Source of the DNA: Lachnoclostridium sp. UBA1175
Lineage (GTDB): Bacteria > Bacillota > Clostridia > Lachnospirales > Lachnospiraceae
Length of the DNA stretch: 64,000 bases
Direction of reading: 5' to 3'
Assembly (NCBI GenBank): GCA_002311665.1
Contig: DBYX01000007.1
Span: 62,001 to 126,000, forward strand
Positions 8,766 through 17,138 of the stretch are shown piece after piece (position 1 is the stretch's first letter; every line of letters begins with the position of its first letter). Below the pieces are notes generated by a model. That model saw only the letters and a list, made by a program, of their open reading frames with translations, did not search any database and had not been told where the DNA came from. The translations under genes were made by a program, and so were the position numbers.

Positions 8766-11700
8766 ATGAGCTACTGTAAAAAGTGCGGGAAAATGCTGCC
8801 GGACGACGCGCGGTTCTGCGACGCCTGCGGCACATTGACGGAAACCGCAGCCGCTGCGGAAGTGCAGCCCCAGGTTGTACCTGCGGAAGGCGTTCCGGCG
8901 GGCGCGGAGGTTCCGCCCGTGCAGGAGAAGAGTAAGATAAAGCTGCCGTTCATCATTGCGGGCATCGTGGTCGTTCTCGCGATCCTCGGAACGGTGCTTT
9001 ATTTTGCGCTGCGGAAGGATAACGAAGAGGACGAGAAGAGCGACGGAGAGCGGCTCAAGGCGGCGATCCACAGTACGCTGACGGCGAAGAGCTTCTCGTG
9101 CGAGGGTTCGGCGACGATCGGGGCGGAAGGCGTGAAGTTCTCGGGTGAGATCATCGGAAACACGGACAAGAGATCCCTGTTTTTCTCCATCACAAATTCC
9201 GACAACTACACCGACAGTTACGCAGTCTTCGACGAAAAGATCTACGTGATGTCCGGTAACAGTCGCGGAGATGTATTGTATACCGATCTCGATATCGATC
9301 AGACATCGAAAGACGTCCTCGAAAAAATATTCGAAAGAGATCTCGTCGGCGCGGTGAAAGCGTCGCCGGAACTTGAGAAAGAAATCAAAGAATACTGTAA
9401 AAACTACGACGAGATCCCGACGATCCTGTACAAGGTTCTGAAGGAGTGCATCGATTCCGGCGACGATCTGGATTTTGTGAAGTCGGTCAAGGCGAAGGAA
9501 GAAAACTTTACGGTCGAACTCGATTCGCAGAAGCTCGCCAAGGCGCTCAAGAACGATTACGGGGTTGATGTCGACAGCGAGATTTACAACGATGCGATGG
9601 ATGAACTTCACACATACAGTATCGGGCAGGCGACGCTGAAGTTTACGCTTGACGACGGCTATGTCACCAAGATCACCGCGGAGGTTGAGGTGGGACGCAC
9701 AACGGCGGAAGCCGTGGTCCGTTTTAGCAGCATCAATGCGGTCTCCGCTGAGGACAGTGAGGCGGCTAAACTAAAGAAAGAGGCTGAGGAGCACAGGCAT
9801 TCCGGTGAGTCCAAGGACGAGAAGATCAACCTGACTATGTGGTGCGTCGCAACGGATTACGACAGCAACCGTTGGGCATATGAGCAGGCGGTTGCCGATA
9901 TGTTGGAGAAATATCCGAATGTCAAGTTCGTATGGGAAGCCTTTGACAGTCAGGTTTATGATCTGAGGCTGAAGGCTGCGTCTGAGGGCAACCAGCTGCC
10001 GGATATTTTCTACACCAAGGTGAAGGAGGATGTGCTTCCCGAGCTCGTAAGGGACGGCAAACTCTACTGTCTGGATGACGCATACACCAAATATGCGGCG
10101 AACAGCCTTCCGGAGAAGATGTGTCGAAATGTCACTTTCGACGGCAAGAAGTACGGAGTTCCGACCGCGATGTACACGGCGAACTTATTTGCAAATATGG
10201 ATATCCTCCGCAAGGTCGGTTATGTCGAGATCCCGTCGACATACGCGGAACTGATCGATTGCTGCAACAAGCTGGTGGCGGCCGGCTACACGCCGTTCGG
10301 TGTGGCGGCCAATGAGATGTGGTGCCTGTCGGAAGTCGTAGAACCGATCATGCTGAAGGTCTGCGGAGCGGAGACGCTGGACGCGATCTTCCGCGGAAAT
10401 GCCGACTGGTACAACGGGGACGTTGCGGGCGCGATTGACATTTTCCGCGATATGTACGGAAAGTATTTCAGCAGTGATTCGCAGTACGTAAACAATGACA
10501 CGATCCGGGGCGATTTTTTGCTGGGTCGCTACGCGTTTTACATGAACGGATCGTGGAATGCGGCTGATTTTTCAAAGAATGAGTACAATATCCGTGCGGG
10601 CGAGTTCCCGGTCATCAATGTGGAGAAGGGACGACTCGGCCAGCTGATCGGCGGAGTGTCGGGCGCGCTGTCGGTGTCGGCATCCTCGGAAAATGCCGAG
10701 TTTGCCGCAAAATTTGCTTTCGAACTCGGGCAGCTGCTCTCGAAGTATCAGTATCTCAGCAACTGCGGTTCGCCGGCGTGGAAGATCGACTATGATGATT
10801 CCGCAGTCGACCCGATATCGCGCGAAATAGCGAAGATGGTTGCGGAAAGCGATTCCATGGTGCTGTTCGGCGACACGATCATGAGCCAGAGTGACCTTGA
10901 GAAGTATTACGGAACACTGTCAATCCTTCACAACAATGTAAGTGGTTTTGACGGTGAGCAGTTCGTGAAGAGGCTTGACAGGGCGGAGTTCTCCAACGGC
11001 AGCCTGGATATATACGGCAAGCAGGGCGGAAACTACGGGCAGAGGGATCTCCGCGGAATGGAGATTGTCATCTCCGACTGGTGGTCGTATACCGATTTCG
11101 ACACACCGAAGAACGAAGCTGAGGAACGGTTCTGGCAATGGCATCATTCGATGGAAGAGAAGTACAACTACCACATCGTACGGCATGGAAGCGGCAGATC
11201 CTCCATGCAGTTGTATGATGATTACATAGATTCTTCGATGTCCAGCGGTTACGGCTGGGGGGATCAGGCGGAGCAAAATCTTCTGGCGATCACCGACGGA
11301 AGGCCGCTCGGCAATATCGTCACGTTCGACTACCGGTTTATCGGAGCCCTGATGGATTCGGAGAAAATGCTTTTCTGTGACCTCTCCAAGGTTTCGGAGT
11401 TTAATTTTGACGACAAGAAGTGGAACCAGTCGGTGCGCGAGCTTATGACAATACAGGGGCACATCTACGGCTGGAGCGTCGGCAACGAGCCGAGGACGGG
11501 AATCTTCTTCAACAAGGATCTGATGGATGCGACGCTCGGCGACGGTGCTTCCTCTAAGCCTTATGACCTTCAGGCGAGCGGAATGTGGACCTGGGATGAG
11601 TTCAAGGATCTCGCAAAAGCCCTCTGCAGGGATGACGCGAGCGGAAGGCGGATCCAGTACGGATTTACCGCGCAGCAGTCGGTATTCTTCGAGATGGCCT

Positions 11701-12422
11701 GGGTGTCCAACGGCCATGCGATCGTCTCGAGAAACAACGAGACAGGCCGTTACATAAACAACGCGACCAGCAAAGAGATCGTGGCTGACATGGAGTGGGC
11801 ATACTCTTTCTACGACGAGGGTATCATGCGCCGTCAGAACGACGCGGAGGCATCCAGGGGAGAGTGGAATTATTTCGAGTATATGTTCCAGAGACAGGAG
11901 GCGGTCATGATCGCATACGATGAGTACAAGGTCTCGGAGTTTGCCGCTGTATACAACGGGGAACGTGTCTACGATTTTGACTTCGGTTTCGTGTGCTTCC
12001 CGAAGGGCCCCGAAGCATCTGAGTACATATCGATAGTGCGCGAGAACATCATGGTGATCCCCGTGAGCGATCAGAACAAAGAGAGACTCGCGGATATCGC
12101 TTTCGCGTACAACATCTTCACGGATCCGGTCCCGTATGGTGACGATCCCGGATGGCCCGGTACAAACGATGAGTACTACCGCTACTGTTTCCGCGATTCG
12201 AGAGCCGTGAACGAGACCCTCGACATCCTGCTCAACGGGCGGAAAGTGATCGACCTGGGGTATATCGTACCCGGGCTCTGGGACAACAACACAGGCGTCG
12301 TCCAGGCGCAGCTGCTGTACCGTATTGACAGTGCGGAGAAACGGCCGGGGCAGACGCTCGGTGAGGTCAGTCCGAAAATTCAGCAGTGCCTTGACGATTT
12401 CACGGCAAAAAGATTGAAGTAA
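8766..12422 (+). CDS. Zinc-ribbon / TM protein with two tandem solute-binding domains (second long paralogue)
   Basis: 1218 residues, same architecture as the preceding gene with a shorter linker: zinc ribbon (Cys4, Cys7, Cys18, Cys21), linker ~25-55, membrane helix ~57-80, outer domain ~85-335, first solute-binding domain from ~354 (LTMWCVATD, QLPDIFY, LFANMDIL), second from ~764 (VISDWWSYTD, GIFFNKDLMD, WTWDEFKDLAK). Both proteins end in nearly the same tail (FTAKRLK here, FAAKRLK there). The ATG at 8766 follows AAGGAGG by 8 bp; the frame stays open 20 codons upstream but without a ribosome site. Likely an ancestral duplication of the preceding gene. Ligand unknown; the binding-lobe sequence suggests a carbohydrate (family 1), which is inference. 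Confidence 0.85.
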   Translation: MSYCKKCGKMLPDDARFCDACGTLTETAAAAEVQPQVVPAEGVPAGAEVPPVQEKSKIKLPFIIAGIVVVLAILGTVLYFALRKDNEEDEKSDGERLKAAIHSTLTAKSFSCEGSATIGAEGVKFSGEIIGNTDKRSLFFSITNSDNYTDSYAVFDEKIYVMSGNSRGDVLYTDLDIDQTSKDVLEKIFERDLVGAVKASPELEKEIKEYCKNYDEIPTILYKVLKECIDSGDDLDFVKSVKAKEENFTVELDSQKLAKALKNDYGVDVDSEIYNDAMDELHTYSIGQATLKFTLDDGYVTKITAEVEVGRTTAEAVVRFSSINAVSAEDSEAAKLKKEAEEHRHSGESKDEKINLTMWCVATDYDSNRWAYEQAVADMLEKYPNVKFVWEAFDSQVYDLRLKAASEGNQLPDIFYTKVKEDVLPELVRDGKLYCLDDAYTKYAANSLPEKMCRNVTFDGKKYGVPTAMYTANLFANMDILRKVGYVEIPSTYAELIDCCNKLVAAGYTPFGVAANEMWCLSEVVEPIMLKVCGAETLDAIFRGNADWYNGDVAGAIDIFRDMYGKYFSSDSQYVNNDTIRGDFLLGRYAFYMNGSWNAADFSKNEYNIRAGEFPVINVEKGRLGQLIGGVSGALSVSASSENAEFAAKFAFELGQLLSKYQYLSNCGSPAWKIDYDDSAVDPISREIAKMVAESDSMVLFGDTIMSQSDLEKYYGTLSILHNNVSGFDGEQFVKRLDRAEFSNGSLDIYGKQGGNYGQRDLRGMEIVISDWWSYTDFDTPKNEAEERFWQWHHSMEEKYNYHIVRHGSGRSSMQLYDDYIDSSMSSGYGWGDQAEQNLLAITDGRPLGNIVTFDYRFIGALMDSEKMLFCDLSKVSEFNFDDKKWNQSVRELMTIQGHIYGWSVGNEPRTGIFFNKDLMDATLGDGASSKPYDLQASGMWTWDEFKDLAKALCRDDASGRRIQYGFTAQQSVFFEMAWVSNGHAIVSRNNETGRYINNATSKEIVADMEWAYSFYDEGIMRRQNDAEASRGEWNYFEYMFQRQEAVMIAYDEYKVSEFAAVYNGERVYDFDFGFVCFPKGPEASEYISIVRENIMVIPVSDQNKERLADIAFAYNIFTDPVPYGDDPGWPGTNDEYYRYCFRDSRAVNETLDILLNGRKVIDLGYIVPGLWDNNTGVVQAQLLYRIDSAEKRPGQTLGEVSPKIQQCLDDFTAKRLK

Positions 12423-12437
12423 GCATATGAAACAAAC

Positions 12438-12473
12438 GAGGGGCTGTCCCGCAAGGCAGCCTCTCATTTTTTT
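12438..12473 (+). terminator. Intrinsic terminator of the zinc-ribbon array
   Basis: GAGGGGCTG (12438-12446) pairs with CAGCCTCTC (12457-12465) with one G-U pair, then ATTTTTTT. The rest of the 12423-12748 gap holds only the recA promoter; nothing else is recognised in it. Confidence 0.85.
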
Positions 12474-12682
12474 GATCCCGATCGGCAGAAGTACCAAAAA
12501 ACGGACTACGGTTTTGTCATAATGACACCGGACGGGGGGAATACGCCCGGTCCGGATGCCCGTAGAGCGGAAAATGAAGCCGTTTCTTTGGATACTCTGC
12601 GAATGGATTTTGCCGCATTTTTCGGTTAACATAACAGCGGACCGAAGAAACACACTTTTTTGCTTTTTTTCGCTTTTATGGG

Positions 12683-12711
12683 TTGACAACAACGGAAAAA
12701 AAGTATAGTAT
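12683..12711 (+). promoter_or_regulatory. recA promoter
   Basis: -35 TTGACA (12683-12688). The -10 is TATAGT (12704-12709, 15-bp spacer) or TAGTAT (12706-12711, 17-bp spacer). The start of transcription would fall within the LexA box just downstream. Confidence 0.8.
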
Positions 12712-12718
12712 ACAAACA

Positions 12719-12730
12719 GAACATATGTTC
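12719..12730 (+). promoter_or_regulatory. LexA (SOS) operator of recA
   Basis: GAACATATGTTC, a perfect palindrome that fits the Gram-positive SOS box GAAC-N4-GTTC. It lies directly after the -10 of the recA promoter and 18 bp before the recA start, where LexA would block initiation until DNA damage activates RecA. Confidence 0.9.
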
Positions 12731-12748
12731 GGAAAGGCGGTTAGCGGG

Positions 12749-13768
12749 ATGGCAACGGAAGATAAGATGCGTGCATTGGAGGCAGCGATCTCCAAGTTGG
12801 AGAAGAGTTACGGCAAGGGAGCGATCATGAAGCTCGGAGAGCCCAGCGCGGCGATGAGTATCGAGGCGGTACCCACGGGTTCGCTGAGTCTGGATATCGC
12901 GCTCGGGATCGGAGGTTTTCCCAAGGGCCGTGTGATCGAGATCTACGGACCGGAGTCCAGCGGTAAGACGACGGTTGCGCTGCACGCGGTGGCCGAAGTG
13001 CAGAAGAGAGGCGGTATCGCCGGTTTCATTGACGCGGAGCATGCGCTCGACCCGACTTACGCGGCGGCGATCGGTGTCGATGTGGACAACCTTTACATCT
13101 CGCAGCCGGACGACGGCGAGCAGGCACTGGAGATCACGGAGACGCTTGTTCGTTCCGGAGCCGTGGACATTGTGATCGTGGACTCCGTTGCGGCGCTTGT
13201 TCCGAAGGCTGAGATCGAGGGTGAGATGGGCGATTCCCATGTGGGTCTTCAGGCAAGACTGATGTCCCAGGCCCTTCGCAAGCTGACCTCTGTGATCAGC
13301 AAGACGAATTGTATTGTGATCTTTATCAACCAGCTTCGTGAGAAGGTCGGTGTTATGTTCGGCAATCCCGAGACGACGACCGGCGGTCGCGCGCTGAAGT
13401 TTTATTCCTCCGTACGTCTGGATGTGCGTCGTATCGAGACGATCAAGTCCGGCGGAGAGGCGATCGGGAACCGTACCCGCGTGAAGGTGGTCAAGAACAA
13501 GGTTTCACCGCCGTTCAAGGAGGCGGAGTTTGATATTATGTTCGGCGAAGGCATCTCCAAGGAGGGCGATATCCTTGACCTGGCTTGCTCCTGCGATGTT
13601 GTCGCGAAGAGCGGCGCGTGGTTCGCATACCTCGGGGAGAAGATCGGCCAGGGACGTGAGAACGCGAAGCTGTACCTCCGTGAGCATCCCGATGTAATGC
13701 AGGAGATCGAGACGAAGGTTCGCGACAAGTATCTCGCGAAGACGAAGGCGGAAGATCCGGAGGAGTGA
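12749..13768 (+). CDS. recA: Recombinase RecA
   Basis: DNA-dependent ATPase for homologous recombination and co-protease for LexA cleavage. 339 residues, normal length. Walker A GPESSGKT (~67-74), FIDAEHALD, the L1/L2 loop region with FINQLREKVGVMFG and ETTTGGRALKFY, and a short acidic tail (KAEDPEE). The ATG at 12749 is chosen over the upstream in-frame TTG (12683), which lies inside the -35 box. GGAAAGGCGG (12731-12740) sits 8 bp before the ATG. Transcription is likely SOS-controlled through the box at 12719. recX follows in the same direction 62 bp downstream. Confidence 0.98.
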   Translation: MATEDKMRALEAAISKLEKSYGKGAIMKLGEPSAAMSIEAVPTGSLSLDIALGIGGFPKGRVIEIYGPESSGKTTVALHAVAEVQKRGGIAGFIDAEHALDPTYAAAIGVDVDNLYISQPDDGEQALEITETLVRSGAVDIVIVDSVAALVPKAEIEGEMGDSHVGLQARLMSQALRKLTSVISKTNCIVIFINQLREKVGVMFGNPETTTGGRALKFYSSVRLDVRRIETIKSGGEAIGNRTRVKVVKNKVSPPFKEAEFDIMFGEGISKEGDILDLACSCDVVAKSGAWFAYLGEKIGQGRENAKLYLREHPDVMQEIETKVRDKYLAKTKAEDPEE

Positions 13769-13830
13769 CCGGACGTTTCGCGGCGTTGTCTCCACGGAAG
13801 CAGCCTTGATTGAGAGGAAAGGAAACCGCT

Positions 13831-14622
13831 ATGCTGATCACGGATCTGAAGCCGAAAGGAAAGCGGCAGTCCGTCGTGTGGATCGACGGGGAGCCGGCCG
13901 GATTTCTGGACAACCGCGACATCTCGGCATACCGGTTGGAAGCCGGCGAGGACATCTCTGCTGAGATTTGGCAGAAGATCGTTGCGGAGACCATTCTTCC
14001 CAGAGGCAAGCGCAAGGCGCTGGAGCTTCTTCAGCTGCAGGACCGGACGACCAAAGAACTGCATGACAAACTGATCGGCGGCGATTACACGGAGGATCAG
14101 ACCCGGGAGATCATCGCCTATGTGGCGTCGTTCCGCTATATCGATGAGCACCGGTACGCGTATCATTACATCTACGCTCATGCGAAGTCGAAGAGCTTCC
14201 GGGAGATGCAGCAGGTGCTGCTCTCGCGGGGCGTCGATCCGGACACGATCGAAGCTGCATATGCACAGTTCGTGAAAGAGTGCAGTGGCGTCGCCGGAGC
14301 AGGGAAAGACGGTAAGACGGGCGTTTCAACGGATGTGAACTCCGCGCGGCAGTCCACGCGGCAGACAGGGTATGAAGATACCGATGTCGGATCCGCGGAG
14401 GAGGCGGCTGTGAGACGGTTTGTATCCCGCAGGGTCCGGGGCGCCTCGATGACTTCGGACGAGCGGAGGAAGGTCTATGCGGGGCTTATGCGCAAGGGAT
14501 TTTCCTATGACGCGGTTCGCAGGGTTTTGGCGGAGTATTCCACAGAGGAAACCGGCGGGGAAGACGGTGCGGGATCCGGCGAAGAGGACGGCACGGAGTA
14601 CGGTCGTGAAGACGGCGTCTGA
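13831..14622 (+). CDS. recX: Regulatory protein RecX
   Basis: Small helical-repeat protein that binds RecA filaments and limits recombination. 263 residues. The conserved core (KALELLQLQDRTTKELHDKL, then RYIDEHRYAYHYIYAHAKSKSFREMQ) lies at ~55-150. A Gly/Thr/Ser-rich insert (~152-192) separates it from the last helical repeat (RRFVSRRVRG... KVYAGLMRKGFSYDAVRRVL), and the tail is Gly/Glu-rich. The insert and tail make it longer than the ~150-residue minimal form, though RecX of ~260 residues is usual in Firmicutes. The ATG at 13831 follows AAAGGA by 7 bp. Probably co-transcribed with recA, ending at 14712. Confidence 0.9.
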   Translation: MLITDLKPKGKRQSVVWIDGEPAGFLDNRDISAYRLEAGEDISAEIWQKIVAETILPRGKRKALELLQLQDRTTKELHDKLIGGDYTEDQTREIIAYVASFRYIDEHRYAYHYIYAHAKSKSFREMQQVLLSRGVDPDTIEAAYAQFVKECSGVAGAGKDGKTGVSTDVNSARQSTRQTGYEDTDVGSAEEAAVRRFVSRRVRGASMTSDERRKVYAGLMRKGFSYDAVRRVLAEYSTEETGGEDGAGSGEEDGTEYGREDGV

Positions 14623-14674
14623 AGCCGACTGACAGCGTTTTTTACAGTATTATTTGAGATATCGTATATCATTA

Positions 14675-14712
14675 TGTCCGTTTCGACGAAAAGGTCGGAA
14701 CGGGCATTTTTT
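14675..14712 (+). terminator. Intrinsic terminator after recX
   Basis: TGTCCGTTTCGAC (14675-14687) pairs with GTCGGAACGGGCA (from 14694) with mismatches, followed by TTTTTT. Confidence 0.8.
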
Positions 14713-14715
14713 GTG

Positions 14716-14744
14716 TTGCTTTTTGCAGGGGTTTTCGCTATAAT
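14716..14744 (+). promoter_or_regulatory. Promoter of the carboxyltransferase/sodium-pump operon
   Basis: -35 TTGCTT (14716-14721), 17-bp spacer, perfect -10 TATAAT (14739-14744). The ~135-nt leader contains a small inverted repeat (TTTGG / CCAAA, about 14759-14779), but no riboswitch class could be recognised in it. Confidence 0.8.
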
Positions 14745-14884
14745 GCTATTCGGTGCAATTTGGTTTATTGCCATACCAAAGATATCTGTGTTCCTGTCCG
14801 AAAGAGCGGTCTGACTCGTTGTTTTCAGGCATTTTCCGACGGACGCCGGCACACAGTTATAATTATATCAACGGAGGGCTGAAC

Positions 14885-16336
14885 ATGAGTAGTACAGCGA
14901 AATTGTCCGCTCGGGAACGCGTTGCGACCCTGCTGGACAACAACAGTTTTGTTGAGATCGGTGCCCTTGTTACGAAGCGCAGCACGGATTTCAATATGCA
15001 GCAGGCAGATGCTCCGGGCGACGGCGTCATCACCGGCTACGGCGTGATCGATGACCGTCTTGTGTATGTTTACAGCCAGGATGCCGCTGTTTTGAGCGGA
15101 ACCCTCGGCGAGATGCACGCGAAGAAGATTGCCAACCTGTATCGCCTTGCGATGAAGACGGGAGCTCCGGTGATCGGCCTTGTCGATTGCGCGGGTATGC
15201 GTCTTCAGGAAGCTTCCGATGCGCTGACCGGTTTCGGTCGTCTCTACAAGGCGCAGACGATGGCATCCGGTTTGGTTCCGCAGATCACGGCCGTGTTCGG
15301 CAACTGCGGCGGCGGACTTGCGGTTCTCGCAGCGATGAGCGATTTTACGGTGATGGAGAAGAACGACGCGAAGTTGTTCGTCAACGCTCCGAATACGATC
15401 GCAGGCAACAATGAAGGTAAGTGCGATACGGCTTCCGCAGCGTATATGGCGGAGTCCGGTATGGTGGATGCGGTCGGTGAGTCCGAGGAGGATGTTCTCG
15501 CGAAGGTTCGCGAGCTGATCGCGGTATTGCCCTCCAACAATGAGGATGACGCGCTTGAGGAGTGCACGGATGACCTCAACCGCGCGATGAATGATTTTGC
15601 CGGCGAGTGCGCGGATCCCGCAGTTGCTCTCCGCGATCTGTCCGACAACGGACTTTTCGTTGAGATCAAGGCGGCTTACGCTCCCGAGATGGTGACCGGT
15701 TTCGTACGTCTGAACGGTGCTACGATCGGTGTGGTTGCCAACCGCACGGCGAAGTTCGGTGAGGACGGCAAGAAGGAGACCTCCTTTGAGGCGGTTCTCT
15801 CGACGAAGGGATGCTACAAGGCGGAGAGCTTCGTGAAGTTCTGCGACGCTTTCGGCATTCCGGTTCTGACTTTTACGAATGTGACCGGCTACGCGAACAG
15901 CGCTTCCGAGACGAAGGGCATCGCAATCGCAGCCGGAAAGCTTGCTTACGCTTTCGCCAACGCGACCGTTCCGAAGGTGAACGTGATCGTCGGCAAGGCA
16001 TACGGCAGCGCTTACATCACGATGAACTCGAAGTCCCTCGGCGCGGATCTGGAATTTGCAGTTGAAGGTTCCGAGATCGGCACGATGGATGCAACGCTCG
16101 CGGCACAGATCGTATACGCCGATGAGCTTGCCGCTGCTTCCGACAAGGATGCGGCGCTGAAGGAGAAGGCGGCAGAGTACCGCTCGAACTATAACAGCTG
16201 CGAGAACGCGGCTAAGCGCGGTTACGTTGACGCCATCATCGCGGCAGACGAGATGCGCGCACAGATCGTGTACGCGTTCGAGATGCTCTGCACCAAGAAG
16301 GAACTTCGTCCGGCGAAGAAGCACGGCACGATATAA
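14885..16336 (+). CDS. Biotin-dependent carboxyltransferase, 12S/MmdA-like subunit
   Basis: Acyl-CoA carboxyltransferase of the methylmalonyl-CoA decarboxylase alpha / transcarboxylase 12S type, moving a carboxyl group between a CoA thioester and carrier biotin. 483 residues, slightly shorter than the usual 510-520. It holds an N- and a C-terminal crotonase-like carboxyltransferase half. The first shows CAGMRLQEA and GNCGGGLAVLAAMSDF; the second shows FTNVTGYANS, GKAYGSAYITMNSKSLGAD and EIGTMDATLAAQI. The ATG at 14885 follows GGAGGGCTGAAC. It is the first gene of an operon with a membrane anchor subunit, biotin carrier, Na+-pump subunit and an oxo-acid carboxyltransferase. The substrate (methylmalonyl-CoA or another acyl-CoA) cannot be told from sequence. 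Confidence 0.88.
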   Translation: MSSTAKLSARERVATLLDNNSFVEIGALVTKRSTDFNMQQADAPGDGVITGYGVIDDRLVYVYSQDAAVLSGTLGEMHAKKIANLYRLAMKTGAPVIGLVDCAGMRLQEASDALTGFGRLYKAQTMASGLVPQITAVFGNCGGGLAVLAAMSDFTVMEKNDAKLFVNAPNTIAGNNEGKCDTASAAYMAESGMVDAVGESEEDVLAKVRELIAVLPSNNEDDALEECTDDLNRAMNDFAGECADPAVALRDLSDNGLFVEIKAAYAPEMVTGFVRLNGATIGVVANRTAKFGEDGKKETSFEAVLSTKGCYKAESFVKFCDAFGIPVLTFTNVTGYANSASETKGIAIAAGKLAYAFANATVPKVNVIVGKAYGSAYITMNSKSLGADLEFAVEGSEIGTMDATLAAQIVYADELAAASDKDAALKEKAAEYRSNYNSCENAAKRGYVDAIIAADEMRAQIVYAFEMLCTKKELRPAKKHGTI

Positions 16337-16351
16337 GCGAAGGAGGACTCT

Positions 16352-16696
16352 ATGAAGGGATTACTATTCGCGGTTTCGTCCGATGTGCTGGTCAGAGCGC
16401 TGGAGAACACGGTTATGGGAATCAGCATTGTGTTCTGTATGCTCCTTCTCATTTCCTTCATCATCAGCCTTCTGAAACTGGTCAACAAAGTGGATCAGAA
16501 GAAGCCGGAAGTCAAGGCTCCGGAAGCACCCGCTGTTGCCCAGGCTGACGAGGAGACGGACGACACGGAACTTGTGGCGGTCATCACCGCGGCAATTTAT
16601 GCGTACGAGCAGGCGATGGGCAACGATGTGCCGGCCGACGGGCTGGTGGTTCGCTCCATTCGCAAGGTCAATAAATCAAAATGGCAGAATGCCTGA
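16352..16696 (+). CDS. OadG-family membrane subunit of sodium-pumping decarboxylase
   Basis: 114 residues. One membrane helix (~18-42, MGISIVFCMLLLISFIIS), then a Lys/Pro/Ala-rich linker and a short acidic-to-basic C-terminal domain (ELVAVITAAIYAYEQAMG... RSIRKVNKSKW). OadG/MmdD subunits hold the carboxyltransferase and biotin carrier at the membrane subunit. The ATG follows AAGGAGGACTCT, 15 bp after the preceding stop. The family is short and weakly conserved, so the call leans on gene order as well as the layout. Confidence 0.82.
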   Translation: MKGLLFAVSSDVLVRALENTVMGISIVFCMLLLISFIISLLKLVNKVDQKKPEVKAPEAPAVAQADEETDDTELVAVITAAIYAYEQAMGNDVPADGLVVRSIRKVNKSKWQNA

Positions 16697-16710
16697 ATCA
16701 GGAGGACATT

Positions 16711-17073
16711 ATGAAAAACTATACAATCACGGTTAACGGCAATGTTTACGAAGTAAGCGTGGAAGAGAGCGGCGCAGAGGGCGCACCGGTTGCTGCAGCA
16801 GCACCGAAGGCGGCTCCGAAGGCGGCTCCCAAGAAGGCAGCTCCTGCTGGTGCGGCAGGCAGCGTTACGGTTGCGGCTCCTATGATCGGCAAGATCCTTA
16901 AGGTTGTTGCCAATGTCGGTGCGGCTGTCAAGAAGGGCGATGTCCTCGTGGTTCTTGAGGCTATGAAGATGGAAAATGATATCGTTGCTCCTCAGGACGG
17001 TACCGTAGCGAGCATCAATGTTACCGTCGGACAGAGCGTTGAACCCGGTGAAGTGCTTGCAACAATGAACTGA
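16711..17073 (+). CDS. Biotin carboxyl carrier protein of the decarboxylase complex
   Basis: 120 residues. Short N-terminal strand region, then an Ala/Pro/Lys hinge (~28-50, repeated KAAPKAAPK) and a biotinyl domain. The biotin attachment motif is EAMKMEND with Lys86, about 35 residues from the C-terminus as in other 1.3S/gamma subunits. The carrier shuttles the carboxyl group between the carboxyltransferase subunits and the membrane pump. The ATG at 16711 follows GGAGGACATT; the upstream in-frame ATG at 16681 overlaps the preceding gene and has no ribosome site. Confidence 0.95.
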   Translation: MKNYTITVNGNVYEVSVEESGAEGAPVAAAAPKAAPKAAPKKAAPAGAAGSVTVAAPMIGKILKVVANVGAAVKKGDVLVVLEAMKMENDIVAPQDGTVASINVTVGQSVEPGEVLATMN

Positions 17074-17074
17074 T

Positions 17075-17094
17075 AAAACGCGGAACGGCGTTTT
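17075..17094 (+). other. Intercistronic hairpin AAAACGC/GCGTTTT
   Basis: AAAACGC (17075-17081) pairs with GCGTTTT (17088-17094) directly after the biotin carrier stop. It is short; it may be a weak attenuator or processing site that sets the ratio of the carrier to the membrane subunit. Confidence 0.4.
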
Positions 17095-17138
17095 GAGAAT
17101 TCTGTTGTGTTACAACTATTATCGGGAGGATAACCTAT

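Noticed and set aside
1838..12692. Long minus-strand open frames opposite ftsY and the zinc-ribbon genes (about 450-680 codons each)
   Set aside because: All are shadows of biased + strand codons. They are His/Arg/Val/Leu-rich and lack ribosome sites or domains.
12683..12748. Upstream TTG start for recA adding 22 residues
   Set aside because: The extension overlaps the -35, -10 and LexA box, and RecA normally begins at the ATG used.
14745..14884. Possible riboswitch in the leader of the decarboxylase operon
   Set aside because: It has a small inverted repeat but no recognisable conserved core of a known riboswitch, and no second terminator-like structure.
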